A stretch of DNA of 64,000 nucleotides from Streptomyces bungoensis (GCF_001514215.1 NZ_KQ948857.1:208953-272952); one strand, 5' to 3'; counted from the first letter of the stretch, positions 15,944 to 28,783 are shown. Numbers and translations are program-made. Notes: generated by a model from the sequence alone, not told the origin.

Positions 15944-17932
15944 GTGGCTGACGTACCTGCCGATCTTGCCGCAGTGTGGCCACGAGTACTGGAGCAGCTC
16001 CTCGGTGAGGGCCGCGGGCAGGGGGTCGAGGGGAAGGACGAGCACTGGATCCGCCGCTGCCAGCCCCTCGCGCTGGTGGCGGACACCGCTCTGCTCGCCG
16101 TGCCGAACGAATTTGCGAAGGGTGTACTGGAGGGCCGTCTCGCGCCGATCGTCAGCGAGACCCTGAGCCGCGAGTGCGGCCGCCCCATCCGCATCGCGAT
16201 CACCGTGGACGACTCGGCGGGCGAGCCGCCGGCCCCGCAGGCGCCCCCCGCCGCCCAGGCCCCGGCCGAGCCTGGCCCACCGCAGCCGCGCTACGAGGAG
16301 CAGGAACTGCCCTCCGCGCCGTACGAGGGCTACGGCCGCCACCGGGCCGGCGACCCCCGTCCGGGCGGCGAACACGCCTCTCGCCAGGACCAGCTGCCGA
16401 ACGCACGGCCCGCCTACCCCTCCGAGTACCAGCGCCGCGAGCCCGGCGCCTGGCCGCGGCCCGCGCAGGACGACTACGGCTGGCAGCAGCCCCGGCTCGG
16501 CTTCCCCGAACGCGACCCCTACGCCTCGCCGTCGCAGGACTCCTACGGCGCGCCCGCCGGGGACTACCGCCCGCAGGGCAGGGAGCGTCCGCCGTACGAC
16601 AAGTACGACAAGCAGCGCGGCGAGTACGAGGCCCCCCGCGACTACGACCGCCCCGACTACGACCGCCCGGAGTACGAGGCCCGTCCCGGGTACGACGGCC
16701 GGCCGGACTACGACGCCCCCCGCGCCGAGTACGACCAGCGCGACCCCGTGCGCCGCGAGCTGCCCGACCAGCCGCCCGGCGGCGCCGGCCCCGGGCACCG
16801 CGGCGGCCCCGGCCGCCCGGACCTGCCGCCGCCCGGGGGGAGCGGCGCGCCCGGTCCGCTGGCCGCGAAGCCCGCACCGGCGAGCGGCCCCGGTGAGCCG
16901 ACCGCGCGGCTGAACCCGAAGTACCTCTTCGACACGTTCGTCATCGGCGCCTCCAACCGCTTCGCGCACGCGGCCGCGGTGGCCGTCGCCGAGGCGCCGG
17001 CGAAGGCCTACAACCCGCTGTTCATCTACGGCGAGTCGGGGCTGGGCAAGACGCACCTGCTGCACGCCATCGGGCACTACGCGCGCAGCCTCTACCCGGG
17101 CACGCGGGTGCGGTACGTGAGCTCGGAGGAGTTCACCAACGAGTTCATCAACTCCATCCGCGACGGCAAGGGCGACAGCTTCCGCAAGCGCTACCGGGAG
17201 ATGGACATCCTGCTGGTGGACGACATCCAGTTCCTCGCGGACAAGGAGTCGACGCAGGAGGAGTTCTTCCACACCTTCAACACCCTGCACAACGCCAACA
17301 AGCAGATCGTGCTCTCCAGCGACCGGCCCCCCAAGCAGCTGGTCACCCTGGAGGACCGGCTGCGGAACCGCTTCGAGTGGGGTCTGATCACCGACGTCCA
17401 GCCGCCCGAGCTGGAGACGCGCATCGCGATCCTGCGCAAGAAGGCGGTGCAGGAGCAGCTCAACGCCCCGCCGGAGGTGCTGGAGTTCATCGCCTCGCGG
17501 ATCTCCCGGAACATCCGCGAGCTGGAGGGCGCGCTGATCCGGGTGACGGCGTTCGCCTCCCTCAACCGGCAGCCGGTGGACCTGGGCCTGACCGAGATCG
17601 TGCTGAAGGACCTGATCCCGGGCGGCCAGGACGCGGCCCCCGAGATCACCGCGAGCGCCATCATGGCCGAGACCGCGCAGTACTTCGGGCTGACGGTGGA
17701 GGACCTGTGCGGCACCTCGCGCGGCCGCGCGCTGGTCACCGCCCGCCAGATCGCCATGTACCTGTGCCGGGAGCTCACCGACCTGTCGCTGCCGAAGATC
17801 GGCGCGCAGTTCGGCAACCGCGACCACACGACCGTCATGCACGCCGACCGCAAGATCCGTGCGCTGATGGCCGAGCGCCGCTCGATCTACAACCAGGTGA
17901 CGGAGCTGACCAACCGCATCAAGAACGGCTGA
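15944..17932 (+). CDS. dnaA: chromosomal replication initiator DnaA
   Basis: 662 residues with the start at GTG 15944 (MADVPADLAAVWPRVLEQL). Domain I covers about residues 1-90. A long Asp/Tyr/Pro/Arg-rich domain II (about 95-310) is characteristic of Streptomyces, where DnaA is much larger than in E. coli. The AAA+ domain has Walker A GESGLGKTH near residue 363 and Walker B LLVDDIQFL. Domain IV has the DnaA-box-binding signature GNRDHTTVMHADRKI. It binds the boxes in the adjoining 1-kb oriC to open the duplex. Confidence 0.97.
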   Translation: MADVPADLAAVWPRVLEQLLGEGRGQGVEGKDEHWIRRCQPLALVADTALLAVPNEFAKGVLEGRLAPIVSETLSRECGRPIRIAITVDDSAGEPPAPQAPPAAQAPAEPGPPQPRYEEQELPSAPYEGYGRHRAGDPRPGGEHASRQDQLPNARPAYPSEYQRREPGAWPRPAQDDYGWQQPRLGFPERDPYASPSQDSYGAPAGDYRPQGRERPPYDKYDKQRGEYEAPRDYDRPDYDRPEYEARPGYDGRPDYDAPRAEYDQRDPVRRELPDQPPGGAGPGHRGGPGRPDLPPPGGSGAPGPLAAKPAPASGPGEPTARLNPKYLFDTFVIGASNRFAHAAAVAVAEAPAKAYNPLFIYGESGLGKTHLLHAIGHYARSLYPGTRVRYVSSEEFTNEFINSIRDGKGDSFRKRYREMDILLVDDIQFLADKESTQEEFFHTFNTLHNANKQIVLSSDRPPKQLVTLEDRLRNRFEWGLITDVQPPELETRIAILRKKAVQEQLNAPPEVLEFIASRISRNIRELEGALIRVTAFASLNRQPVDLGLTEIVLKDLIPGGQDAAPEITASAIMAETAQYFGLTVEDLCGTSRGRALVTARQIAMYLCRELTDLSLPKIGAQFGNRDHTTVMHADRKIRALMAERRSIYNQVTELTNRIKNG

Positions 17933-17954
17933 CGCCGGCCGTAGGACGGCGCCG

Positions 17955-17986
17955 AGGCGCCCTCGGGACCTGTCCCGGGGGCGCCT
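17955..17986 (+). terminator. dnaA terminator
   Basis: A near-perfect inverted repeat of about 15 bp per arm (AGGCGCCC...GGGCGCCT) followed by a short T run, starting 23 bases after the dnaA stop codon. Confidence 0.85.
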
Positions 17987-18194
17987 TTCCGTGTCCGCCA
18001 GCGTGTCCCGCCCCCTGCGTCCCGCGCCCGCTCCCCTTGTCCCGCCCCCCTTGTCCCGGCCCCCGTGTCCCGGGCCCTGGCCCCGTCGCCGGTCGCCCGC
18101 AGACGCCTCTGGCCGTCCCCTGCCGTCCCCCGCCCGTCCACCGGCCGTCCGGCGCCGCCCCTCCGCAGCCACCCCTTGTTCGATTACCTGCCTG

Positions 18195-18720
18195 GTTACG
18201 GCCACTCTCCACAGATTCGGTGACTTTCTCGCGTCCACACCCTGGGGACCGCGAAGTTGTCCCGAACCGCGTCCACAGGGACCCTGGGGAGATGGCGTCC
18301 GCCCAGCTCAGGACCCTGTGGAATCGTGGACAAACGATCTCCACAGACTGTGGACGACGGAAAGATCCACAGGCTGTGCACGGAGTTTTCCACGGGAAGC
18401 CCACAGGCTGGGGGCGGTTGTCCCCAGCGATCGGCGGCTTCTCCACATGGCTGTCCACTGTTCGGCAACGCGACGCCCCCGCTCACCGCCGCGAGTGAAA
18501 GCCGTCACACGAAGGTGCCGGATTGAGCTGTGGGAAACGGGGGTAAACCTGGGGACACAGCTGGGGAGAACTACCCGCGGTCTGTGGGCGAGGTGTGCAG
18601 AACTTTCCGTTCTCCACAGATCGGCCAGGTTGTCCACCGTCGTCGCCCACAGGGCCAGTGGACAAAATTCGTGGTGTGAGCTGGGCAAACGTGGTTATCC
18701 ACGGTATCCACAGGCCCTAC
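18195..18720. other. origin of replication oriC
   Basis: The dnaA-dnaN intergenic region is 1004 bp without coding potential. From 18203 to 18713 it is packed with DnaA boxes in both orientations, reading TCCACA or TGTGGA with 9-mers such as ATCTCCACA, GCGTCCACA, TTCTCCACA, TTGTCCACC, TTATCCACG and GTATCCACA. I count about 15-19 depending on stringency. The preceding 17990-18180 segment is a C-rich, low-complexity stretch. Confidence 0.95.
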
Positions 18721-18936
18721 TACTACTCCCGACTAGAGAGAGCCTGGCAATCGTTTCGAAGCGGGACCTGTGCACAACTCGCTGCCTCGAGCCCGGCTGC
18801 CCCTCGGAGCGACTTGACCCCGACAGGCACCTACTGTCAGTGCGGTGCGTCAGACTGGTCCTCGGTGTCCTTCCCCCGCAGTGGGCGGTGACACCGAGTC
18901 GGAGGACTCAGTAGCAACAGCAGGAGGCGGCTTACG

Positions 18937-20067
18937 GTGAAGATCCGGGTGGAACGCGACGTACTCGCGGAGGCAGTGGCCTGGGCGGCACGCAGCCTCC
19001 CGGCCCGTCCGCCGGCGCCTGTCCTCGCCGGCCTGCTGCTCAAGGCCGAGGACGGTCAGCTGAGCCTGTCGAGCTTCGACTACGAGGTGTCGGCGCGCGT
19101 GAGCGTCGAGGCGGAGGTCGAGGAGGAGGGCACCGTCCTCGTCTCCGGCCGTCTCCTGGCCGACATCTCCCGCGCCCTGCCCAACCGGCCGGTGGAGATT
19201 TCCACAGACGGTGTACGGGCGACCGTCGTCTGCGGCTCCTCGCGGTTCACCCTCCACACCCTGCCGGTGGAGGAGTACCCGTCGCTGCCGCAGATGCCGA
19301 ACGCGACCGGCACCGTGCCCGGCGAGGTCTTCGCGGCCGCCGTGTCCCAGGTGGCCATCGCCGCCGGGCGCGACGACACGCTTCCGGTGCTCACCGGTGT
19401 GCGCATCGAGATCGAGGGCGACACGGTCACCCTGGCCTCCACCGACCGCTACCGCTTCGCGGTCCGCGAGTTCCTGTGGAAGCCGGAGAACCCGGACGCC
19501 TCCGCGGTCGCCCTGGTCCCGGCCAAGACGCTCCTGGACACCGCCAAGTCGCTCGGGGCCGGGGACAGCGTGACGCTGGCGCTGTCCGGCTCGGGTGCCG
19601 GCGAGGGCCTGATCGGTTTCGAGGGCGCCGGCCGGCGGACGACCACGCGTCTGCTCGAGGGCGACCTGCCCAAGTACCGGACGCTGTTCCCGACCGAGTT
19701 CAACTCCGTCGCCGTGATCGAGACCGCGCCCTTCGTGGAGGCGGTCAAGCGTGTGGCGCTGGTGGCCGAGCGGAACACCCCGGTGCGGCTGAGCTTCGAG
19801 CAGGGCGTGCTGATCCTGGAGGCCGGGTCCAGCGACGACGCACAGGCTGTGGAAAGGGTCGACGCGCAGCTGGACGGCGACGACATCTCGATCGCCTTCA
19901 ACCCGACGTTCCTGCTGGACGGGCTCAGCGCGATCGACTCCCCGGTGGCGCAGCTGTCGTTCACGACGTCCACGAAGCCGGCCCTGCTGAGCGGGAAGCC
20001 GGCCGTGGACGCGGAGGCGGACGAGGCGTACAAGTACCTGATCATGCCGGTGCGGCTCAGCGGCTGA
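18937..20067 (+). CDS. dnaN: DNA polymerase III sliding clamp (beta subunit)
   Basis: 376 residues forming three repeated clamp domains; the dimer encircles DNA and holds the replicative polymerase. The start KIRVERDVLAEAVAWAAR and the C-terminal YKYLIMPVRLSG are the usual beta-clamp ends. GTG at 18937 is fixed by AGGAGG at 18922-18927. It lies directly downstream of oriC. Confidence 0.97.
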   Translation: MKIRVERDVLAEAVAWAARSLPARPPAPVLAGLLLKAEDGQLSLSSFDYEVSARVSVEAEVEEEGTVLVSGRLLADISRALPNRPVEISTDGVRATVVCGSSRFTLHTLPVEEYPSLPQMPNATGTVPGEVFAAAVSQVAIAAGRDDTLPVLTGVRIEIEGDTVTLASTDRYRFAVREFLWKPENPDASAVALVPAKTLLDTAKSLGAGDSVTLALSGSGAGEGLIGFEGAGRRTTTRLLEGDLPKYRTLFPTEFNSVAVIETAPFVEAVKRVALVAERNTPVRLSFEQGVLILEAGSSDDAQAVERVDAQLDGDDISIAFNPTFLLDGLSAIDSPVAQLSFTTSTKPALLSGKPAVDAEADEAYKYLIMPVRLSG

Positions 20068-20252
20068 CGTCGTCCACAGCTGTGCACAGTGCCGGGCGTC
20101 CTCGGTGGACACCCGGCGCGCACTACGGCCGCCCGAGACGCCGGCCACGGATGAGCGTGTATGCCCACAGTTGTGCGTGACTGGGCGGGTTTAGGCTCGG
20201 CTCGGCACCTCGGTGCCAGTCCTGCCATACAGCGACCTAAGGAACACAACTG

Positions 20253-21128
20253 ATGGAGCTCGGTCTCGTCGGCCTCGGCAAGATGGGCGGCAACATGCGC
20301 GAGCGGATCCGCCGCGCGGGCCACACCGTCATCGGATACGACCGCAACGCCGACCTCGCGGACGTCCACAGCCTGGAAGAGCTTGTGGACAAGCTGTCGG
20401 GGCCGCGCGTGGTCTGGGTGATGGTCCCGGCCGGCGAGCCCACCCAGTCGACCGTCGACCGGCTGGCCGAGCTGCTGGAGCCCGGTGACGTGGTCGTGGA
20501 CGGCGGCAACTCCCGCTGGACGGACGACGAGAAGCACGCCGGGGAACTGGCCGCCAAGGGCATAGGTTTCGTCGACTGCGGCGTCTCCGGCGGAGTCTGG
20601 GGCCTGGAGAACGGGTACGCGCTGATGTACGGCGGCGACGCCGAGCACGTCGCCAGGGTGCAGCCGGTCTTCGACGCGCTCAAGCCGGCCGGCGACTTCG
20701 GCGCGGTGCACGCCGGCAAGGTCGGTGCGGGCCACTTCGCGAAGATGGTCCACAACGGCATCGAGTACGCGATGATGCAGGCCTACGCCGAGGGCTGGGA
20801 GCTGCTGGAGAAGGTCGACTCCGTGGAGAACGTCCGCGAGGTCTTCCGCTCCTGGCAGGAGGGCACGGTCATCCGCTCCTGGCTGCTCGACCTCGCGGTC
20901 GACGCCCTCGACGAGGACGAGCACCTGGACGGCCTGCGCGGTTACGCACAGGACTCCGGTGAGGGACGCTGGACCGTGGAGGCCGCCATCGACCACGCGG
21001 TGCCGCTGCCGGCGATCACGGCGTCGCTGTTCGCGCGGTTCGCCTCCCGTCAGGAGGACTCGCCGCAGATGAAGATGATCGCCGCGCTGCGCAACCAGTT
21101 CGGCGGTCACGCCGTAGAGAAGAAGTAG
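20253..21128 (+). CDS. gnd: 6-phosphogluconate dehydrogenase (decarboxylating), short form
   Basis: 291 residues, the short YqeC/GndA-like form. Oxidises 6-phosphogluconate to ribulose 5-phosphate, making NAD(P)H. The N-terminal Rossmann motif is GLVGLGKMGGNM. The substrate site is DGGNSRWTDDEKH, and the catalytic region GKVGAGHFAKMVHNGIEY has the conserved Lys and Asn. Conserved between dnaN and recF in Streptomyces. It has its own 185-bp upstream region containing Cs and TCCACA/TGTGCA motifs near 20080. Confidence 0.93.
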   Translation: MELGLVGLGKMGGNMRERIRRAGHTVIGYDRNADLADVHSLEELVDKLSGPRVVWVMVPAGEPTQSTVDRLAELLEPGDVVVDGGNSRWTDDEKHAGELAAKGIGFVDCGVSGGVWGLENGYALMYGGDAEHVARVQPVFDALKPAGDFGAVHAGKVGAGHFAKMVHNGIEYAMMQAYAEGWELLEKVDSVENVREVFRSWQEGTVIRSWLLDLAVDALDEDEHLDGLRGYAQDSGEGRWTVEAAIDHAVPLPAITASLFARFASRQEDSPQMKMIAALRNQFGGHAVEKK

Positions 21129-21158
21129 CCCGGAGAAGCAGGGAGTCGGCGAACGACC

Positions 21159-22280
21159 ATGCACGTCACGCATCTTTCGCTGGCCGACTTCCGCTCGTAC
21201 GCCCGGGCCGAGGTCCCGCTCGACCCGGGCGTCACCGCGTTCGTCGGCCCCAACGGCCAGGGCAAGACCAACCTGGTCGAGGCGGTCGGCTACCTCGCCA
21301 CCCTCGGCAGCCACCGGGTCTCCTCGGACGCCCCCCTGGTGCGCATGGGCGCCGAGCGGGCGGTCGTCCGGGCGCAGGTGCGCCAGGGCGAGCGGCAGCA
21401 GCTGGTCGAGCTGGAGCTGAACCCCGGCCGGGCCAACCGCGCCCGCGTCAACCGGTCCTCGCAGGTCCGGCCCCGGGACGTGCTGGGGATCGTACGGACC
21501 GTGCTGTTCGCGCCCGAGGACCTGGCGCTGGTCAAGGGGGATCCCGGGGAGCGGCGCCGGTTCCTGGACGAGCTGATCACCGCGCGCTCCCCGCGCATGG
21601 CGGGCGTGCGCTCCGACTACGAGCGGGTGCTCAAGCAGCGCAACACGCTGCTGAAGACGGCCGCGCTGGCCCGCCGGCACGCCGGGCGGTCGATGGACCT
21701 GTCCACGCTCGACGTGTGGGACCAGCACCTCGCGCGCGTGGGCGCCGAACTGCTCGCCCAGCGGCTCGACCTGATCGCCGCGCTCCAGCCGCTGGCCGAC
21801 AAGGCGTACGACCAGCTGGCCCCCGGCGGCGGTCCGGTGGCGCTGGAGTACAAGCCGTCGGCGCCCGGCGAGGCGCACACCCGTGAGGACCTCCACGCCC
21901 AGCTGCTGGCGGCCCTCGCCGAGGTGCGCAAGCAGGAGATCGAGCGGGGGGTGACCCTCGTGGGCCCCCATCGCGACGACGTGGTCCTCAAACTCGGTGA
22001 GCTGCCGGCCAAGGGGTACGCCTCGCACGGCGAGTCCTGGTCGTACGCCCTGGCCCTGCGCCTCGCCTCGTACGACCTGCTGCGCGCGGAGGGCAACGAG
22101 CCGGTCCTGATCCTGGACGACGTCTTCGCCGAGCTGGACGCACGGCGCCGCGAGCGGCTGGCCGAGCTGGTGGCGCCCGGTGAGCAGGTGCTGGTCACCG
22201 CCGCGGTGCACGACGACGTGCCGCACGTCCTGGCCGGCGCGCGGTACGCGGTGGCCGGCGGGACGGTGGAGCGCGTATGA
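21159..22280 (+). CDS. recF: DNA recombination and repair ATPase RecF
   Basis: 373-residue SMC-like ABC ATPase which, with RecO and RecR, loads RecA at gaps. Walker A is FVGPNGQGKTNLVEA (about residues 29-43), the ABC signature region is SHGESWSYALALRLAS, and Walker B is PVLILDDVFAELD. The start of the next gene overlaps by 4 bases. Confidence 0.96.
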   Translation: MHVTHLSLADFRSYARAEVPLDPGVTAFVGPNGQGKTNLVEAVGYLATLGSHRVSSDAPLVRMGAERAVVRAQVRQGERQQLVELELNPGRANRARVNRSSQVRPRDVLGIVRTVLFAPEDLALVKGDPGERRRFLDELITARSPRMAGVRSDYERVLKQRNTLLKTAALARRHAGRSMDLSTLDVWDQHLARVGAELLAQRLDLIAALQPLADKAYDQLAPGGGPVALEYKPSAPGEAHTREDLHAQLLAALAEVRKQEIERGVTLVGPHRDDVVLKLGELPAKGYASHGESWSYALALRLASYDLLRAEGNEPVLILDDVFAELDARRRERLAELVAPGEQVLVTAAVHDDVPHVLAGARYAVAGGTVERV

Positions 22281-22855
22281 GCGCCGAGGAGCCGGCCCCC
22301 CGGAAGCCGGAGAACGGCGCGCGGCCGGGCGGTGGCGCGGCCGGGAAGGCGGCCGAGCCGTCCGGTGTCGACCTGGCGCGGGTGGCGCTGCGGGCCGCCA
22401 GGGAGGCGGCACGCGCGCGGGGGGACGTGGCGCGGCAGAAGAAGCAGGCCCGGCGCGGGGGCGGGCTGCGCTCCGGCGCACGCGCCGACGGCCGGGACCC
22501 GATGGCGCTCGGGGCCGCGATCAACCGGCTGATCAACGAGCGGGGCTGGGAGACGCCCGCCGCCGTGGGCGGTGTCATGGGCCGCTGGCCGCAGATCGTC
22601 GGCGAGGACCTGGCCAAGCACTGCGTGCCGCAGCGCTACGACGAGGACGAGCGGGTCCTCTCGGTGAGCTGTGAATCGACGGCGTGGGCGACCCAGCTGC
22701 GGCTGCTCGCCCCGGCGCTGGTCGCCCGGCTGAACGAGGATCTCGGGCACGGCACGGTCCGGCTGATCAAGGTGAACGGCCCGGGCGGCCCGGCCCGTCG
22801 TTACGGCCCGCTGCGGGCTCCGGGAAGCACTGGCCCGGGCGACACCTACGGGTGA
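22277..22855 (+). CDS. DUF721 (DciA-like) protein
   Basis: 192 residues. The N-terminal half is disordered and basic. The C-terminal half has the DUF721 core (PMALGAAINRLINERGWETP, then GRWPQIVGEDLAKHCVPQ and STAWATQLRLLAPALVARLNE). Proteins of this family include DciA, the loader or partner of the replicative helicase DnaB in bacteria lacking DnaC. Its coupling to recF beside oriC fits that role. Start ATG overlaps the recF stop by four bases. Confidence 0.88.
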   Translation: MSAEEPAPRKPENGARPGGGAAGKAAEPSGVDLARVALRAAREAARARGDVARQKKQARRGGGLRSGARADGRDPMALGAAINRLINERGWETPAAVGGVMGRWPQIVGEDLAKHCVPQRYDEDERVLSVSCESTAWATQLRLLAPALVARLNEDLGHGTVRLIKVNGPGGPARRYGPLRAPGSTGPGDTYG

Positions 22856-23241
22856 CGTACTTCACGTTCCGGGGTCGCCGGGCGGTGTTCCGGCGTGCCC
22901 GTGCACAGGTGGGGACGGGCCCCGGACCCCTGTCCGACCGCCCAGTAGCCAAGGGTTGACGGCCGAAAGCGCTGAGTGCCGCTGTGAGCCCCTTGGAGCC
23001 CCCTTCCGTATATCGGGACCCGATCGAGGCCGGTTCAGGGCGGCACATGGGGACTCAGGTACCGGCAAACCCCCATCACTGTCGGCGCTACCGGTAGACT
23101 GGAAGCCAATCCCGCCCCAATGTGGGGACCGCCCGGGAAAAGCTGAGCAACGCTGATCAAGGCTGACCAACGCAACATGCCGCAGCCGCTCCGGCAACCT
23201 GCCGACGAGCTTGGCTCGTGCTGTGCCAGAAAGGGCGCTTC
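22856..23241 (+). promoter_or_regulatory. gyrBA promoter region
   Basis: 386 bp without a gene. A TAGACT -10-like hexamer at about 23095-23100 and the dense GC hairpin potential upstream make this the probable gyrB promoter, which in Streptomyces responds to DNA supercoiling. The frame of gyrB stays open to 23218. Confidence 0.5.
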
Positions 23242-25299
23242 GTGGCCGATTCCGGCAACCCCAACGAGAACATCCCGTCCACCGACGCCGGCGTGAACGG
23301 CGGAGCCGCAGAACCGGGCGCGGCCGCCGCCTCCTACGACGCCAGCGCCATCACCGTGCTCGAAGGGCTGGACGCGGTCCGCAAGCGACCCGGCATGTAC
23401 ATCGGTTCCACCGGTGAGCGCGGCCTCCACCACCTCGTCTACGAGGTGGTGGACAACTCCGTCGACGAGGCCCTGGCCGGCTACGCGGACACGATCGACG
23501 TGACGATCCTGCCCGACGGCGGTGTCCGCGTGGTCGACAACGGCCGCGGCATCCCGGTGGGCATCGTGGCCTCCGAGGGCAAGCCGGCCCTCGAGGTCGT
23601 GCTCACCGTGCTGCACGCGGGCGGCAAGTTCGGCGGCGGCGGCTACGCGGTCTCCGGCGGTCTGCACGGTGTCGGTGTGTCCGTCGTGAACGCCCTGTCG
23701 TCCAGGGTCTCCGTCGAGGTGAAGACCGACGGCCACCGCTGGACGCAGGACTACAAGATGGGCGTCCCGACGGCCCCGCTGGTCCAGCACGAGGCCTGCG
23801 AGGAGACCGGCACGTCGGTCACGTTCTGGGCCGACCCGGACATCTTCGAGACCACCGAGTACTCCTTCGAGACGCTGTCGCGGCGCTTCCAGGAGATGGC
23901 GTTCCTCAACAAGGGCCTGACGATCAAGCTCACCGACGAGCGCGAGTCGGCGAAGGCGACGAGCGGCGCGGACGAGGCGGGTGCGGACGAGAAGGCCGAG
24001 GTCAAGGCGGTCACGTACCACTACGAGGGCGGCATCGTCGACTTCGTGAAGTACCTCAACTCCCGCAAGGGGGACGTGGTCCACCCGACGGTGATCGACC
24101 TGGAGGCCGAGGACAAGGACAAGAGCCTGTCCCTCGAGGTCGCGATGCAGTGGAACAGCGGCTACAGCGAGGGCGTGTACTCCTTCGCGAACATCATCCA
24201 CACCCACGAGGGCGGTACGCACGAGGAGGGCTTCCGCGCGGCCCTCACCAGCCTGATCAACAAGTACGCACGCGACAAGAAGCTGCTGCGCGAGAAGGAC
24301 GACAACCTCACCGGCGACGACATCCGCGAGGGTCTGACCGCGATCATCTCGGTCAAGCTGAGCGAGCCTCAGTTCGAGGGCCAGACGAAGACCAAGCTGG
24401 GCAACACGGAGGCGAAGACCTTCGTGCAGCGGGCGGTCTACGAGCACCTCAACGACTGGCTGGACCGCAACCCGGTGGAGGCCGCGGACATCATCCGCAA
24501 GGGCATCCAGGCGGCCACCGCGCGCGTGGCGGCCCGCAAGGCGCGCGACCTGACCCGCCGCAAGGGCCTGCTGGAGTCGGCGTCCCTGCCGGGCAAGCTG
24601 TCCGACTGCCAGTCGAACGACCCCACCAAGTGCGAGATCTTCATCGTCGAGGGTGACTCCGCCGGCGGTTCGGCCAAGTCCGGCCGCAACCCGCAGTACC
24701 AGGCGATCCTCCCGATCCGCGGCAAGATCCTCAACGTCGAGAAGGCCAGGATCGACAAGATCCTGCAGAACCAGGAGATCCAGGCGCTGATCTCCGCCTT
24801 CGGCACGGGTGTGCACGAGGACTTCGACATCGAGAAGCTCCGCTATCACAAGATCATCCTGATGGCGGACGCCGACGTCGACGGCCAGCACATCAGCACG
24901 CTGCTGCTGACCTTCCTGTTCCGTTTCATGCGGCCGCTGGTCGAGGCCGGGCACGTGTACCTGTCCCGTCCCCCGCTCTACAAGATCAAGTGGGGCCGGG
25001 ACGACATCGAGTACGCGTACTCGGACCGCGAGCGCGACGCGCTGATCGAGATGGGCCGCCAGCGCGGCAAGCGCGTCCGCGAGGACTCGATCCAGCGCTT
25101 CAAGGGCCTCGGCGAGATGAACGCCGAGGAGCTGCGCGTGACCACGATGGACCAGGAGCACCGGGTCCTCGGCCAGGTCACCCTCGACGACGCCGCCCAG
25201 GCCGACGACCTGTTCTCGGTCCTGATGGGCGAGGACGTCGAGGCGCGCCGTCAGTTCATCCAGCGCAACGCCAAGGACGTCCGGTTCCTCGACATCTGA
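23242..25299 (+). CDS. gyrB: DNA gyrase subunit B
   Basis: 685 residues. ATPase subunit of the A2B2 gyrase that introduces negative supercoils. The GHKL ATPase motifs are VVDNSVDEALAGY, DNGRGIPV and GGLHGVGVSVVNAL. The TOPRIM motifs are EGDSAGGSA and the DADVDG metal site. The C-terminal GyrB motif is RRQFIQRNAKDVRFLDI. GTG 23242 (MADSGNPNEN) with AAAGGG upstream is preferred over 23218. Confidence 0.97.
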   Translation: MADSGNPNENIPSTDAGVNGGAAEPGAAAASYDASAITVLEGLDAVRKRPGMYIGSTGERGLHHLVYEVVDNSVDEALAGYADTIDVTILPDGGVRVVDNGRGIPVGIVASEGKPALEVVLTVLHAGGKFGGGGYAVSGGLHGVGVSVVNALSSRVSVEVKTDGHRWTQDYKMGVPTAPLVQHEACEETGTSVTFWADPDIFETTEYSFETLSRRFQEMAFLNKGLTIKLTDERESAKATSGADEAGADEKAEVKAVTYHYEGGIVDFVKYLNSRKGDVVHPTVIDLEAEDKDKSLSLEVAMQWNSGYSEGVYSFANIIHTHEGGTHEEGFRAALTSLINKYARDKKLLREKDDNLTGDDIREGLTAIISVKLSEPQFEGQTKTKLGNTEAKTFVQRAVYEHLNDWLDRNPVEAADIIRKGIQAATARVAARKARDLTRRKGLLESASLPGKLSDCQSNDPTKCEIFIVEGDSAGGSAKSGRNPQYQAILPIRGKILNVEKARIDKILQNQEIQALISAFGTGVHEDFDIEKLRYHKIILMADADVDGQHISTLLLTFLFRFMRPLVEAGHVYLSRPPLYKIKWGRDDIEYAYSDRERDALIEMGRQRGKRVREDSIQRFKGLGEMNAEELRVTTMDQEHRVLGQVTLDDAAQADDLFSVLMGEDVEARRQFIQRNAKDVRFLDI

Positions 25300-25341
25300 G
25301 TCGGTCTCAGCTGACCGCACCAGGAAGGATCTTCACCAGCA

Positions 25342-27939
<2,598 letters not shown>

Positions 27940-27957
27940 CACGAGGAGTGAGTCATC

Positions 27958-28707
27958 GTGAGCGGAGCCACGGGCGCCGGATCGGCCGGTCCCTCCACGG
28001 GTACGGAGACGGACGGCGGCGGCCGTGGCTCCGCCGCGCACGGGGCCGGTGCGGCGGCGGATCCGCACACGACGCAGCTCAGGCCGGTGAAGGCGTCCGC
28101 GAAGGACGCGCCGCCGGCCGGCACGCAGGGATCCCAGGGGGGAACCGTGACGGACACCCGAGACCCGCAGCACCAGCACGCCGCGGGGCCGGCCGAGGCG
28201 CAGCCGGCGTCCCCGCTGCCCGGTGACCGGCGCTCCGAGCAGGCCGCCGGGCCCTACCACCCCCCGCAGGCCTACGCGGCGCAGGCTCCCGCCGGCGCGG
28301 TGCGCCGTCCGCGCACCGGCGCGCGCACCGCGCCGCGCGTCCGCAAGGCGCGGCTGCGGGTCGCGAAGGCCGACCCGTGGTCGGTGATGAAGGTCAGCTT
28401 CCTGCTCTCCATCGCGCTGGGCATCTGCACGGTCGTCGCCTCGGCGGTGCTGTGGATGGTCATGGACGCGATGGGCGTGTTCTCGACGGTGGGCGGCACC
28501 ATCTCGGAGGCGACCGGCTCGAACGAGGCGAACGGCTTCGACCTGCAGGCCTTCCTGTCGCTGCCGCACGTCCTGACGTTCGCGGTGATCATCGCCGTCA
28601 TCGACGTCGTCCTGGCCACGGCCCTGGCGACGCTCGCCGCGTTCATCTACAACCTCTCCGCGGGCTTCGTCGGCGGCGTCGAACTGACGCTGGCCGAGGA
28701 CGAGTGA
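27958..28707 (+). CDS. DUF3566 membrane protein
   Basis: 249 residues. A disordered Gly/Pro/Ala-rich N-terminus of about 130 residues is followed by the DUF3566 core: VRKARLRVAKADPWSVMKVSFLLS, one helix, the loop MDAMGVFSTVGGTISEATGS, and a second long helix near the C-terminus. Conserved immediately downstream of gyrA in actinobacteria. The function is unknown; a link to division or chromosome topology is suspected only from position. Confidence 0.9.
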   Translation: MSGATGAGSAGPSTGTETDGGGRGSAAHGAGAAADPHTTQLRPVKASAKDAPPAGTQGSQGGTVTDTRDPQHQHAAGPAEAQPASPLPGDRRSEQAAGPYHPPQAYAAQAPAGAVRRPRTGARTAPRVRKARLRVAKADPWSVMKVSFLLSIALGICTVVASAVLWMVMDAMGVFSTVGGTISEATGSNEANGFDLQAFLSLPHVLTFAVIIAVIDVVLATALATLAAFIYNLSAGFVGGVELTLAEDE

Positions 28708-28783
28708 ACCGATTTTGGGACTCCCGCCTTCGTGCGCTAATCTTCAGGAGTCAGCGCGCGGGACACACACCGCAGAGCGCGGC

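Noticed and set aside
15908..18238. 776-residue minus-strand frame opposite dnaA and into oriC
   Set aside because: No domain; passes through the oriC box region, which is known to be non-coding.
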